Assembly: GCA_016296635.1 (NCBI GenBank)
Contig: JAEDIZ010000007.1
Location: forward strand, 1-47,402
Direction: 5' to 3'
DNA from: Oscillospiraceae bacterium
GTDB taxonomy: Bacteria > Bacillota > Clostridia > Oscillospirales > Oscillospiraceae
Length of the DNA stretch: 47,402 bases
Shown here: in pieces, positions 33,457 through 39,775 of the stretch
How the letters are laid out: every line of letters starts with the position of its first letter
How positions within the stretch are numbered: position 1 is the stretch's first letter
Made by a program: the position numbers and the translations under genes
The notes under the pieces: model-generated
The model's database searches: none
Told to the model about the DNA's origin: nothing
What the model saw: the letters and a program-made list of their open reading frames with translations, nothing else

Positions 33457-33642
33457 CTATGTTTCCCGGAACCACAGCGGGCAGACCGGACATTGCTTCC
33501 GCAGCTGAGCCGCATGTCGGCAGGCCTCGTCCTGCTCGTCGCGCTTCGCGCAGTTTTTGCAGCCGTCGTAGCCCTCCGGCACGAAGAAACTATGCCATTG
33601 TGGTATGTAACTGACCCTTTCTGTCCGCTTCTCCTCGCTCAT
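33457..33642 (-). CDS. Small Cys-rich phage protein
   Basis: 61 residues: MSEEKRTERVSYIPQWHSFF, then VPEGYDGCKNCAKRDEQDEA and CRHAAQLRKQCPVCPLWFRE. Two CxxC units imply a zinc-binding fold. The ATG overlaps the next gene's stop (ATGA). Function unknown. Confidence 0.6.
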   Translation of the reverse strand: MSEEKRTERVSYIPQWHSFFVPEGYDGCKNCAKRDEQDEACRHAAQLRKQCPVCPLWFRET

Positions 33643-34073
33643 GCTTGCCACCCCGTCTCCGTCTTTGTGAACCCAGCCACGACCATCTTTTCTTCCGTCA
33701 CCGGCTGCCATCCGTATTCCATGGACGCGCTGACGGTGTCCGCATATTTGTCCGCCCGCTCCCGCTCGTTCAGAAGCTCCTTCTGCAGCTCCTCCACGCG
33801 ATCCTCCATCCGCAGCTTCTCCTGCCGGATCCGCTCCTTGGATTCCTCCAATTCTGCGAGCTTCTGATTCTTAAAGATGATGATCTGCCTTAGCATATCA
33901 ACGTCCGTGTCCTTCTGCCTGTTCAATGCGGACGCCTTCGCCCGAAGCTCTATGATTTTCCGATACTGCTCCGCCTGGATCTTCTGGTCACGGTTCAGCC
34001 GATCACACTTGTCCGCCAGTCTCTTTTTGAGGCGGTCGATTTCTTCTTTCTCTTTTCTGCCGAATAAGCTCAT
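33639..34073 (-). CDS. Coiled-coil early phage protein
   Basis: 144 residues. After MSLFGRKEKEEIDRLKKRLA almost everything to residue 110 is a charged coiled coil (QIIIFKNQKLAELEESKERI), ending in a short tail with TEEKMVVAGFTKTETGWQA. AAAGG lies nine bases before the ATG at 34073; another ATG at 34082 overlaps the preceding stop. Function unknown. Confidence 0.55.
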   Translation of the reverse strand: MSLFGRKEKEEIDRLKKRLADKCDRLNRDQKIQAEQYRKIIELRAKASALNRQKDTDVDMLRQIIIFKNQKLAELEESKERIRQEKLRMEDRVEELQKELLNERERADKYADTVSASMEYGWQPVTEEKMVVAGFTKTETGWQA

Positions 34074-34078
34074 GTTCT

Positions 34079-34783
34079 TCATCCTTTCCCAAAATAAATT
34101 CCATCCTGCCAGACGCATCCGCTGCCCTGCGCGAACTCCGCCTGCCATATGTATCCGTTTCCAAACAGCTCCGAATGCTCTCCCTCCAGCACCTCATTTG
34201 CGATTCTGTACGCCCTCTCTACCGCGTGCTGCTCGCATTCCGCATCCGCAGCCGCCGGGAAGCAGACCCCCGTCAGAGCGAATCGTCCGTACTGCAGCGC
34301 ACCGCCCGGCGCGTCCTCCAAAACCTCGCGGATCGTGTTCGGGAATCGTTCATCAAATACCCGATTCATCACCACGTCCGCAACCATCCGCCGTGTCTCA
34401 TCGCTGCATGCGTCTCCTCCCGCCTCTTGATAGATGACAGCCGCAAGGCAGAAAACATCGTCTTCCGACCACCATTCGCTGGCGCTGTGTTCCTCCGGCT
34501 CCTGTACCGTCTCCGGCAGCTTGTCCACTTTCACAGGCTGCACCGTTTCCTGCAGCGCCTGCTCTGCTTCCTTTGCTCTGGCGTTGGCCTCGTCCACCAT
34601 CGCGCCCAGCTGCGTTTCCTGCAGCTGATAGGCCGCGTTGTATTCTCGCATCATCTTCTGCTCCGTATCCGTGCAGCCCGCCTTGTATCCGTCCGAATAC
34701 GATTTCGCCGCGATCACCGTGACCGCCAGCGCCAGCAGAAGAAATGCCACGATTGTCATGAAAACCAATTCTCTCTTTCTCAT
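34079..34783 (-). CDS. SleB-like cell-wall hydrolase with membrane anchor
   Basis: 234 residues: an N-terminal membrane helix (about 8-26), a linker rich in E/Q/A, and a C-terminal domain with FCLAAVIYQEAGGDACSDET, VADVVMNRVFDERFPNTIRE and FALTGVCFPAAADAE. The E in YQEAGG and the N-R-V-x-x-x-RFP block are the Hydrolase_2 signature of SleB/CwlJ cortex-lytic transglycosylases. Unlike the tail-end lysin, this gene lies in the early operon. It may help release or entry, or modify the spore or host wall; the role is not clear. GAAGGAG precedes the ATG. Confidence 0.8.
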   Translation of the reverse strand: MRKRELVFMTIVAFLLLALAVTVIAAKSYSDGYKAGCTDTEQKMMREYNAAYQLQETQLGAMVDEANARAKEAEQALQETVQPVKVDKLPETVQEPEEHSASEWWSEDDVFCLAAVIYQEAGGDACSDETRRMVADVVMNRVFDERFPNTIREVLEDAPGGALQYGRFALTGVCFPAAADAECEQHAVERAYRIANEVLEGEHSELFGNGYIWQAEFAQGSGCVWQDGIYFGKG

Positions 34784-34956
34784 TCTTTTCTCTCCTTCTC
34801 CTTTTCTTTCGGGCACCACTTCGGCAGGATTGGATTCAGCCGCTCAATGCCGACCGTGTATCCGTGCCATCTTCCCTCGGCTCCGCATCGAAACCATGTC
34901 TTATTCTTAAATTTCTCCGTCTGCAGGAGCTCGCAGCCCTCGCAGCTGTCTTTCAT
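34780..34956 (-). CDS. 58-residue zinc-ribbon-like phage protein
   Basis: MKDSCEGCELLQTEKFKNKT, then WFRCGAEGRWHGYTVGIERL and ILPKWCPKEKEKERKE. Four cysteines fit a small zinc site. It overlaps both neighbours by four bases (ATGA). Confidence 0.65.
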   Translation of the reverse strand: MKDSCEGCELLQTEKFKNKTWFRCGAEGRWHGYTVGIERLNPILPKWCPKEKEKERKE

Positions 34957-35189
34957 TCCGTATCCCTTTCAAACTTCAAAAGTAGATACACCACACCGTC
35001 TTTCTCTGCCTTTTCATACTGGTCGAAGAAGTAACCGTCCGGCAAGCGGATAATCTTATCATCAAACACGGTTGAACTTCTCCCGTACAGTTGGACGGTA
35101 TCTCCTCTATTTCTAAACTGCGTTCTGATTGCCAACATTAGAAGCAAAGCCATCGCAGCGACGATCAGCGCCTTGTTTACCGTTTTCAC
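34953..35189 (-). CDS. Small single-pass membrane phage protein
   Basis: 78 residues starting MKTVNKALIVAAMALLLMLA, then a basic stretch FRNRGDTVQLYGRSS and VVYLLLKFERDTE. One membrane helix near the N-terminus. GTG start one base after the previous stop. Function unknown. Confidence 0.55.
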   Translation of the reverse strand: MKTVNKALIVAAMALLLMLAIRTQFRNRGDTVQLYGRSSTVFDDKIIRLPDGYFFDQYEKAEKDGVVYLLLKFERDTE

Positions 35190-35190
35190 G

Positions 35191-35367
35191 TCAGCCTTCC
35201 TTCCCTTCTACGTAGAACTCCACGCCCGGAAACATTGCCCGCATGTATTGCAGCTTCAGCTCCGTTGCGGCCCTGCGCTTTTCCTCGTCGGTCAGATCGT
35301 CGAAGCGGACGAGCTGTCCGTTTTTCGTCACATAGCTGACGGTTTTTATCACTGGCTTTTTCCGCAT
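35191..35367 (-). CDS. 58-residue basic early phage protein
   Basis: MRKKPVIKTVSYVTKNGQLV, then RFDDLTDEEKRRAATELKLQ, YMRAMFPGVEFYVEGKEG. GGAGGGA lies five bases before the ATG. This small frame, not the longer overlapping frame that crosses it, has the good ribosome site and normal codon pattern. Common in Ruminococcaceae prophages. Function unknown. Confidence 0.7.
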   Translation of the reverse strand: MRKKPVIKTVSYVTKNGQLVRFDDLTDEEKRRAATELKLQYMRAMFPGVEFYVEGKEG

Positions 35368-35397
35368 CTCGTTCCCTCCATTCCCACCATTCTATTT

Positions 35398-35428
35398 CGC
35401 TTGATTCGGATCTGTGCCGAATCAAGCG
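35398..35428 (-). repeat. Perfect 12-bp hairpin in the early leader region
   Basis: CGCTTGATTCGG (35398-35409) and CCGAATCAAGCG (35417-35428) are exact complements across a seven-base loop. No T-run follows on the minus strand, though a run of CTTTCCTTTT follows on the plus. It contains the stop of the 48-residue gene and may attenuate or protect the early transcript. Confidence 0.45.
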
Positions 35429-35568
35429 CTTTCCTTTTCGCCTTCGCGCTTTCCGGCCGCGAACGCCATTCCCGTAGCAACGCCGTCAAGAAATGCCTTG
35501 CCGGTGTCCGGTGCTGCCTTGATATTTCTTGCGATATTCTCAAGGATTTCCTTTTCCTTCTCTGACAT
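35422..35568 (-). CDS. 48-residue first gene of the early operon
   Basis: MSEKEKEILENIARNIKAAP, then DTGKAFLDGVATGMAFAAGK and REGEKESA. AAAGGGG precedes the ATG at 35568. It is the first gene after the divergent early promoter. Position and size fit a Cro-like or anti-repressor protein, but no helix-turn-helix is obvious, so the function is open. Confidence 0.65.
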   Translation of the reverse strand: MSEKEKEILENIARNIKAAPDTGKAFLDGVATGMAFAAGKREGEKESA

Positions 35569-35598
35569 TAAGTCATCCCCTTTCATTTTGCTTCGGAT

Positions 35599-35664
35599 TT
35601 ATTCCTTGTTCATAAAATAGCATTCCTAGTTCATATTGTCAAGCATTTTTTCATTCCTAATGAA
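35599..35664. promoter_or_regulatory. Three operator-like sites in the repressor/early region
   Basis: ATTCCT-containing copies start at 35601, 35622 and 35653, each followed by a GTTCAT- or ATGAAT-like half. The clearest is TTCATTCCTAATGAA (35650-35664), a 6-3-6 palindrome. Spacings of 21 and 31 bases put them on one helix face. They overlap the -10 and -35 of the early promoter. Confidence 0.6.
35614..35642 (-). promoter_or_regulatory. Early (lytic) promoter
   Basis: On the minus strand TTGACA (35642-35637) and TATTTT (35619-35614) are 17 bases apart. It drives the long minus-strand early operon and is covered by the operator sites. Confidence 0.75.
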
Positions 35665-35673
35665 TAATTTTTA

Positions 35674-35702
35674 TTGACTTTTTATTCCGAATCTGCTATC
35701 TT
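35674..35702 (+). promoter_or_regulatory. Repressor promoter
   Basis: TTGACT (35674-35679) and TATCTT (35697-35702), 17 bases apart, drive the repressor gene at 35726. It faces away from the early promoter, as in a lysogeny switch. Confidence 0.7.
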
Positions 35703-35725
35703 CATGTCAGAAAGGTGTGATGATA

Positions 35726-36118
35726 ATGAACACGATGGGTGATCGACTTTCTTTCTTGATTAAGGAGCTCGGCCTCACAAAGACTAAATTCGCTGAAGCA
35801 ATTCACGTTGGACAGCCGTTTGTATCAAAAGTTTGCATGAATGCGGCCGTACCAAGTGATCGCACAATCAGTGATATTTGCCGTGAATTTCACGTCTCCG
35901 AAGCATGGCTGCGCTACGGTGAAGGTGAGATGCTGGTCAAAGGCAATCGCAACGAAGAGATTCAGGCCACGATCTCCGAGATCCTCGCCGACGAAGACGA
36001 TGCATTCCGGAAGCGTCTTATCGCCGCCCTCTGTGCGCTTGACGTTGACGAGTGGAAAGTGCTTGAGAAGATCTCGCAGAAAGTCCTTGAAAACACGAAA
36101 AACCCCGACGAGCAATAA
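35726..36118 (+). CDS. CI-like phage repressor
   Basis: 130 residues: MNTMGDRLSFLIKELGLTKT, then KFAEAIHVGQPFVSKVCMNA, a helix-turn-helix of the XRE/CI kind, followed by VPSDRTISDICREFHVSEAW. It should hold the lytic operon off in the lysogen by binding the operators at 35599-35664. AAAGGTG lies eight bases before the ATG. It lacks the S24 autoproteolytic domain seen in many repressors, so induction may work by another route. A bidirectional terminator ends it. Confidence 0.85.
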   Translation: MNTMGDRLSFLIKELGLTKTKFAEAIHVGQPFVSKVCMNAAVPSDRTISDICREFHVSEAWLRYGEGEMLVKGNRNEEIQATISEILADEDDAFRKRLIAALCALDVDEWKVLEKISQKVLENTKNPDEQ

Positions 36119-36136
36119 GCCCGTCGGGGTTTCCCT
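36101..36136. terminator. Bidirectional terminator after the repressor
   Basis: AACCCCGACG pairs with CGTCGGGGTT. T-runs follow on both sides (TTTCCCTTTT on plus, TTTTTC on minus). The repressor stop (36116-36118) lies in the loop. Confidence 0.75.
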
Positions 36137-36141
36137 TTTCT

Positions 36142-36246
36142 CTACGCCTTGATAATCGCCCTCGCCGTCCTCAGCAGGATCAGCACCTGATTCGCCGTAG
36201 CCGCCTCCAGCAGCCGCAGCAGCTCTCGTTTGTTTTCTTCCATCAT
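36142..36246 (-). CDS. 34-residue hydrophobic/basic phage protein
   Basis: MMEENKRELLRLLEAATANQ then VLILLRTARAIIKA. The ATG at 36246 follows GGAAGG. A short basic helix of this kind occurs convergent to the repressor in related Clostridia prophages. Its transcript would run into the bidirectional terminator. A TTGAGA-N17-TAATAT promoter lies upstream. Confidence 0.6.
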   Translation of the reverse strand: MMEENKRELLRLLEAATANQVLILLRTARAIIKA

Positions 36247-36325
36247 GCGGCCTTCCTTTCCTTCTTTCACGATTCTCTTTCGAGGCAGTGACACAATATT
36301 AGAACATTTGTTTTTGCATCTCAAT

Positions 36326-36358
36326 CGGCAGGATAGCTAAATTCCTGCCGGATTTTTT
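36326..36358 (+). terminator. Rho-independent terminator
   Basis: CGGCAGG pairs with CCTGCCG over an 11-base loop and is followed by ATTTTTTTC. It shields the next gene from the left. The rest of 36247-36464 holds only the minus-strand promoter noted before. Confidence 0.7.
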
Positions 36359-36464
36359 TCTTCTCTCAATTCTCCAAAAATTCACTTCATTTTTTGGTTG
36401 GTTTCTATAATGTTTTTTGCATTGAATTTCTGTATGATTTAAGAAAAAGCGAAACGGAGGATAC

Positions 36465-37166
36465 ATGGTGGGTCTCAGATTTCGAAAAAGCATTCGGCTC
36501 GGAAAGCATGCGAGAATCAACCTCAGTAAATCCGGCGTCGGTTATTCGTATGGCACGAAAGGTCTTCGCTGGACGAAGAAGTCGACCGGCGGCACCCGTA
36601 CAACAGCCAGCATCCCCGGCACCGGCATTTCCCACGTTTCTGAATCTCCGAAGAAAAAGCCGAAGCGCATCGTTCTTCTTTGGATTCTGCTTATTGCCGT
36701 TTGGCCGATTTCTCTTTGCGTTTGGTTTTTTAAGACCGATAAAATCAGTGCTTCCAAAGGTGTCCGTCTGGCTGTGATTGCTGCTTTTTTGGTTGTGATC
36801 GGTGTCGGCTTTGGAAGCCCTGTTGCAAAGCAAGTTGCCGCCGACCGCGAGCATGAACAGATTCTGCTTGATAAAGGCATCCACATCCCGACAGAGGAGG
36901 AATTCGCCGCTTCGCATAATAATCTCCCGGAACCGTCATCTGTTCAGCTGATCGAAGCAGATCATGACGAAACGCCCGCTCCGATTGTCCGTGAAGCTCC
37001 GGCAGTTGCCGAGGAATCCTTGTCTGTAGTCTATGTCACACCCAACGGCGAAAAGTATCACACAGAAAAATGTCGAATGATCAAAGATTCCGAGAAAACG
37101 GAGTTAACCATCGCCGAAGCCGAAGAAAAAGGATATGAGCCATGCTGCATTTGCCGTCCGAACTGA
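36465..37166 (+). CDS. DUF4236 membrane protein with C-terminal Cys-rich domain
   Basis: 233 residues. The start MVGLRFRKSIRLGKHARINL, SKSGVGYSYGTKGLRWTKKS and TASIPGTGIS is the DUF4236 module. Two membrane helices follow (about 68-87, 98-118), then a linker, and a C-terminal GEKYHTEKCRMIKDSEKTEL ... GYEPCCICRPN domain with cysteines that can bind a metal. Independent of the lytic operon, so it is a likely lysogen-expressed 'moron' gene. The role is unknown; surface modification or superinfection exclusion is inference. Confidence 0.75.
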   Translation: MVGLRFRKSIRLGKHARINLSKSGVGYSYGTKGLRWTKKSTGGTRTTASIPGTGISHVSESPKKKPKRIVLLWILLIAVWPISLCVWFFKTDKISASKGVRLAVIAAFLVVIGVGFGSPVAKQVAADREHEQILLDKGIHIPTEEEFAASHNNLPEPSSVQLIEADHDETPAPIVREAPAVAEESLSVVYVTPNGEKYHTEKCRMIKDSEKTELTIAEAEEKGYEPCCICRPN

Positions 37167-37195
37167 GCATAATTTAAGTATACTGAGCATAAAAT
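37167..37195 (+). promoter_or_regulatory. Candidate sigma-E promoter of the XRE/recombinase operon
   Basis: GCATAAT (37167-37173), a 14-base spacer and CATAAAAT (37188-37195) match the sigma-E pattern KMATATT-N14-CATACAHT at 6 of 7 and 7 of 8 positions. The two boxes lie in a direct repeat ACTGAGCATAA (37162-37172, 37182-37192). I see no good sigma-A -35 at the right distance. The next gene start is 37255. Confidence 0.5.
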
Positions 37196-37254
37196 CCTTT
37201 TCAGTGCAACCTAAGTCATTATTTGTGCAATTTATTCTGAAAAGGAGGATTATC

Positions 37255-37485
37255 ATGCACAGAGTTATCCATGAGGCAGATCAGCTTCGGAAAAAGCGCG
37301 GTCTGACCTATGACCGTGTCGCCGATCTCGTCGGAAAAGATCGTGCATCCGTTGTCCGCCAGCTCAGCTCCGAATCAAACCCCACAATTTCCACCATTTG
37401 CGATTATGAATCCGCCCTCGGCGGTGAACTCCATTTCGTCGAGCTGGAGATCTGCAACATCCTGAAGGCCGGAAGTTTGGACTAG
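37255..37485 (+). CDS. Small XRE-type DNA-binding protein
   Basis: 76 residues: MHRVIHEADQLRKKRGLTYD, RVADLVGKDRASVVRQLSSE and PTISTICDYESALGGELHFV. An XRE helix-turn-helix with a short C-terminus. AAGGAGG lies six bases before the ATG. It may bind the direct repeats in its own promoter or act in recombination. It is the first of three co-directional genes ending in the recombinase. Confidence 0.75.
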   Translation: MHRVIHEADQLRKKRGLTYDRVADLVGKDRASVVRQLSSESNPTISTICDYESALGGELHFVELEICNILKAGSLD

Positions 37486-37677
37486 TTGCGAATCAAGGCA
37501 CTTACTCAGCATGATCAGATTACGCAGCTTGAAAACGAGCTCGCTTTGCAGCGCGATCTTGCCGAGAATCGTCTTGCTCATTGCCGCGAGCTGGATGCGC
37601 AGATTTCCGTTCTCAACGAGCAGATCAACGAGAAGGACGCGCAGATCACCATGCTGATAAAACACATCACGAAATAG
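37486..37677 (+). CDS. Small coiled-coil protein before the recombinase
   Basis: 63 residues from a TTG directly after the previous stop: MRIKALTQHDQITQLENELA, LQRDLAENRLAHCRELDAQI and NEQINEKDAQITMLIKHITK. Almost all helix with leucine/isoleucine spacing of a coiled coil. It is eight bases before the recombinase. Such a small partner might be an excision factor, which is inference. Confidence 0.5.
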   Translation: MRIKALTQHDQITQLENELALQRDLAENRLAHCRELDAQISVLNEQINEKDAQITMLIKHITK

Positions 37678-37685
37678 GAGGAACC

Positions 37686-39122
37686 ATGAAACTCGCCGCA
37701 GCCTATATCCGCGTATCCACGGAAGATCAGATGGATCTTTCTCCGGATTCTCAGCTTGAGAAGATCCGCGAATACGCCGCCAAAAATGATATGCTGCTTC
37801 TCGATCAGTATATCTTTCACGACGACGGCATCTCCGGACGTTCTGCCGAGAAGCGCCCTGGCTTCCAGCGGATGATCGCCACCGCGAAAGAACCCGCTCA
37901 TCCGTTCGATTCCATTATTGTATGGAAGTTCTCCCGCTTCGCCCGTAACCAGGAAGAATCCATTTTCTATAAATCGATTCTCCGCAGCAAATGTAATGTC
38001 GATGTTGTATCCGTCTCCGAGCCGCTGATCGCCGGTCACTTCGGCAGTCTGATCGAGCGCATAATCGAATGGATGGATGAATTCTATTCCGTGCGTCTAT
38101 CCGAGGAAGTCAAACGAAGCATGACCGTGAACGCAAAAAACGGCGTCCTGCAATCGACGCCGTCCTTTGGTTATTGTGTTGAAAATCATCAGCTTGTCAT
38201 CATCCCGGACGAGGCCGATATCATTCGTGAGATCTTCTCCCGATTCATTTCCGGCGATGCCATGTTTGCCATTGCAAAGGATCTCTCCGCCCGTGGAATC
38301 CGCACGCACAGAGGAAACCCATTTGAAAATCGTACTGTGGATTACATCCTGAACAACCCCGTTTATATTGGAAAGCTCCGCTGGACTCCCACTGGCCGCA
38401 CCCGCCGCAATTTTAAGAACGAAGACAGTATCATTTCCGAGGCCCAGCATGAACCTATCATCGACCTGCAGACGTGGAATGCAGCGCAGGCCCGCTGTTC
38501 AGAGCTGAAGAAATCCTATAAGCGATACGGAAAACCTTCCACCGAGCGCAAGCACTGGCTGTGCGGCATCGTCCGCTGTTCCGCTTGCGGCGCTACGCTG
38601 ATTTGGAGCAACCCTGCTTTTTTGAAGTGCAACAACTACGCCCGCGGCCGCTGCTCTACCACGCAGCATATTCGCGTCGATCTTTTGGAGGAAGCATTTA
38701 TCGATCGTCTTCGTCATGATATGACCTTCTCCGAATCCGTATCCTGCACCGCGCAGATTGTTTCCCGGCAGCCGCAGACGCAGAGCCTGCAGCAGAAGCG
38801 CTCCCGCCTTGTTTCCCGCATGGAGCGTCTGCGCGAATCTTACCTTGACGGCATCGAATCCTTGGAAAGCTACCGCGATGCAAAGCAGAAGATGCAGCAG
38901 CAGCTTGATGATCTCGACGTGCAGATTGCGTCCATGAACCGGCAGGATGAAACCTCGTCCGCAGATCTCCTGCGTTCCTGCATCGCATCGGTTCTGAAAA
39001 CACTCATCGACCCGACCGCCACCACCGCACAGAAATACGAATCCGCCATGTCCATCATTGACCGCTGCATTTTCGATAAATCTCAAATGCTTCTCTCCAT
39101 TTCCTATAAGCTCACTGTTTAA
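37686..39122 (+). CDS. Large serine recombinase (phage integrase)
   Basis: 478 residues. The catalytic serine is S11 in AAYIRVSTEDQ, with the SRFARN and later arginine elements of the resolvase fold. A recombinase domain follows (PSFGYCVENHQLVIIPDEAD, AIAKDLSARGIRTHRGNPFE) and a zinc ribbon CGIVRCSACGATLIWSNPAF ... CNNYARGRCST. A C-terminal coiled coil regulates directionality. It cuts both DNA strands at a 2-bp core through serine links and needs no host factor for integration; excision needs a directionality factor. The gene ends 35 bases from the right attachment core. GGAGG precedes the ATG. Confidence 0.97.
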   Translation: MKLAAAYIRVSTEDQMDLSPDSQLEKIREYAAKNDMLLLDQYIFHDDGISGRSAEKRPGFQRMIATAKEPAHPFDSIIVWKFSRFARNQEESIFYKSILRSKCNVDVVSVSEPLIAGHFGSLIERIIEWMDEFYSVRLSEEVKRSMTVNAKNGVLQSTPSFGYCVENHQLVIIPDEADIIREIFSRFISGDAMFAIAKDLSARGIRTHRGNPFENRTVDYILNNPVYIGKLRWTPTGRTRRNFKNEDSIISEAQHEPIIDLQTWNAAQARCSELKKSYKRYGKPSTERKHWLCGIVRCSACGATLIWSNPAFLKCNNYARGRCSTTQHIRVDLLEEAFIDRLRHDMTFSESVSCTAQIVSRQPQTQSLQQKRSRLVSRMERLRESYLDGIESLESYRDAKQKMQQQLDDLDVQIASMNRQDETSSADLLRSCIASVLKTLIDPTATTAQKYESAMSIIDRCIFDKSQMLLSISYKLTV

Positions 39123-39147
39123 TTTTTACCCCACATTGTAGCATGAT

Positions 39148-39169
39148 GGAGTATCGTCCGCCGTACTGG
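39148..39169 (-). other. Prophage attachment site, cotJC 5' side
   Basis: Read on the minus strand, host sequence CCAGTACGGC meets the core GG (39159-39158) and phage sequence ACGATACTCC. Together with the other site it predicts an attP with GGAGTAT and ATACTCC arms symmetric about that GG, the expected shape for a serine-recombinase attP. Confidence 0.85.
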
Positions 39170-39249
39170 GAAATGACAATAGATGCAAGTCGCGGATTGA
39201 TGTTTCTGATTTTCACCGGGTACTGCAGCTTTTTCTCATATACAAACAT
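39160..39249 (-). pseudogene. cotJC: cotJC, 5' part (codons 1-30)
   Basis: The minus strand reads MFVYEKKLQYPVKIRNINPR then LASIVISQYG, the conserved CotJC N-terminus, with the GG of the next glycine codon at the crossover. In the lysogen the frame runs on for 15 phage codons and stops at 39112, overlapping the recombinase 3' end on the other strand. GGAGGG precedes the ATG within the cotJA-cotJB gene, whose stop is three bases upstream. Only after prophage excision would a full CotJC be made. Confidence 0.95.
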
Positions 39250-39252
39250 TTC

Positions 39253-39753
39253 TCAGCCCTCCGTTTCAATATCCCAAGGCCACGGACCCTCCAGCCAGTC
39301 ATAACTGCCGGACTGCGCGGAATCCATCTGCGTGAGAGCCATGTTCCCCTGCTGATACTGTTGAACCGCCATCTGATAGCTCTCCACATATTCGTTAAAC
39401 AATTCAGTTGCCTCTCTGTCATCCGCATGCGTATCCAGATACAATCCCAGCTCTGTAATGGCAAAGTCCATTGCCTGCAGCTCATGCAGCGCTGTTCCGC
39501 TTTTCTCCTGCGTGTTCACCATGCCAAGGTACGGAAGATCCAGCCCCGGGAACAAAGTGCCGCGAATCAAGGCGTAGTTTGCACCGTATTTATCTGCGCC
39601 GGTATTCTGATACGGCACATACGGGTTTGCCAGCGGTGCACAGGAAGGCAGCGCGCCGTCCTTATCTCCGCAGGCCGGCAGAGTAATCGGTCTGACTGGC
39701 ATATCCTCATTTGAAGAAACATTCACATTCAAATTAAGAACCCCTTTCAGCAT
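39253..39753 (-). CDS. Fused spore coat protein CotJA-CotJB
   Basis: 166 residues in one frame. The first part, ALPSCAPLANPYVPYQNTGA, YALIRGTLFPGLDLPYLGM, is CotJA; the second, TALHELQAMDFAITELGLYL, DTHADDREATELFNEYVESY, with the tryptophan-rich end YDWLEGPWPWDIE, is CotJB. In Bacillus subtilis these are separate genes of the cotJABC operon, made in the mother cell, and CotJC needs them for the coat. The ATG at 39753 is possible, but AAGGGG lies eight bases before an in-frame TTG at 39732, which may be the real start. It is directly followed by cotJC. Confidence 0.85.
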   Translation of the reverse strand: MLKGVLNLNVNVSSNEDMPVRPITLPACGDKDGALPSCAPLANPYVPYQNTGADKYGANYALIRGTLFPGLDLPYLGMVNTQEKSGTALHELQAMDFAITELGLYLDTHADDREATELFNEYVESYQMAVQQYQQGNMALTQMDSAQSGSYDWLEGPWPWDIETEG

Positions 39754-39775
39754 TTCGGGCTTCTTCGCCCTGCAT

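Larger units (their letters stand above)
8829..39159. mobile_element. Complete siphovirus-type prophage inserted in cotJC
   Basis: About 30.3 kb lie between the two crossover dinucleotides. The element carries a large serine recombinase at its right end, a repressor and divergent early control region, replication-type genes, head, tail and lysis modules, and a tRNA. All structural genes are open, so it could be functional. A small-terminase gene is not recognised. The integrase stop is 35 bases from the right attachment core, and the late terminator ends 20 bases from the left core, which are the usual ends of such an element. Confidence 0.95.

Noticed and set aside
35186..35425. 79-residue minus-strand frame in the prophage early region
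   Set aside because: It overlaps a 58-codon frame (35191-35367) that has GGAGGGA at the right distance and a natural protein composition; the longer frame is arginine-rich and lacks a ribosome site.
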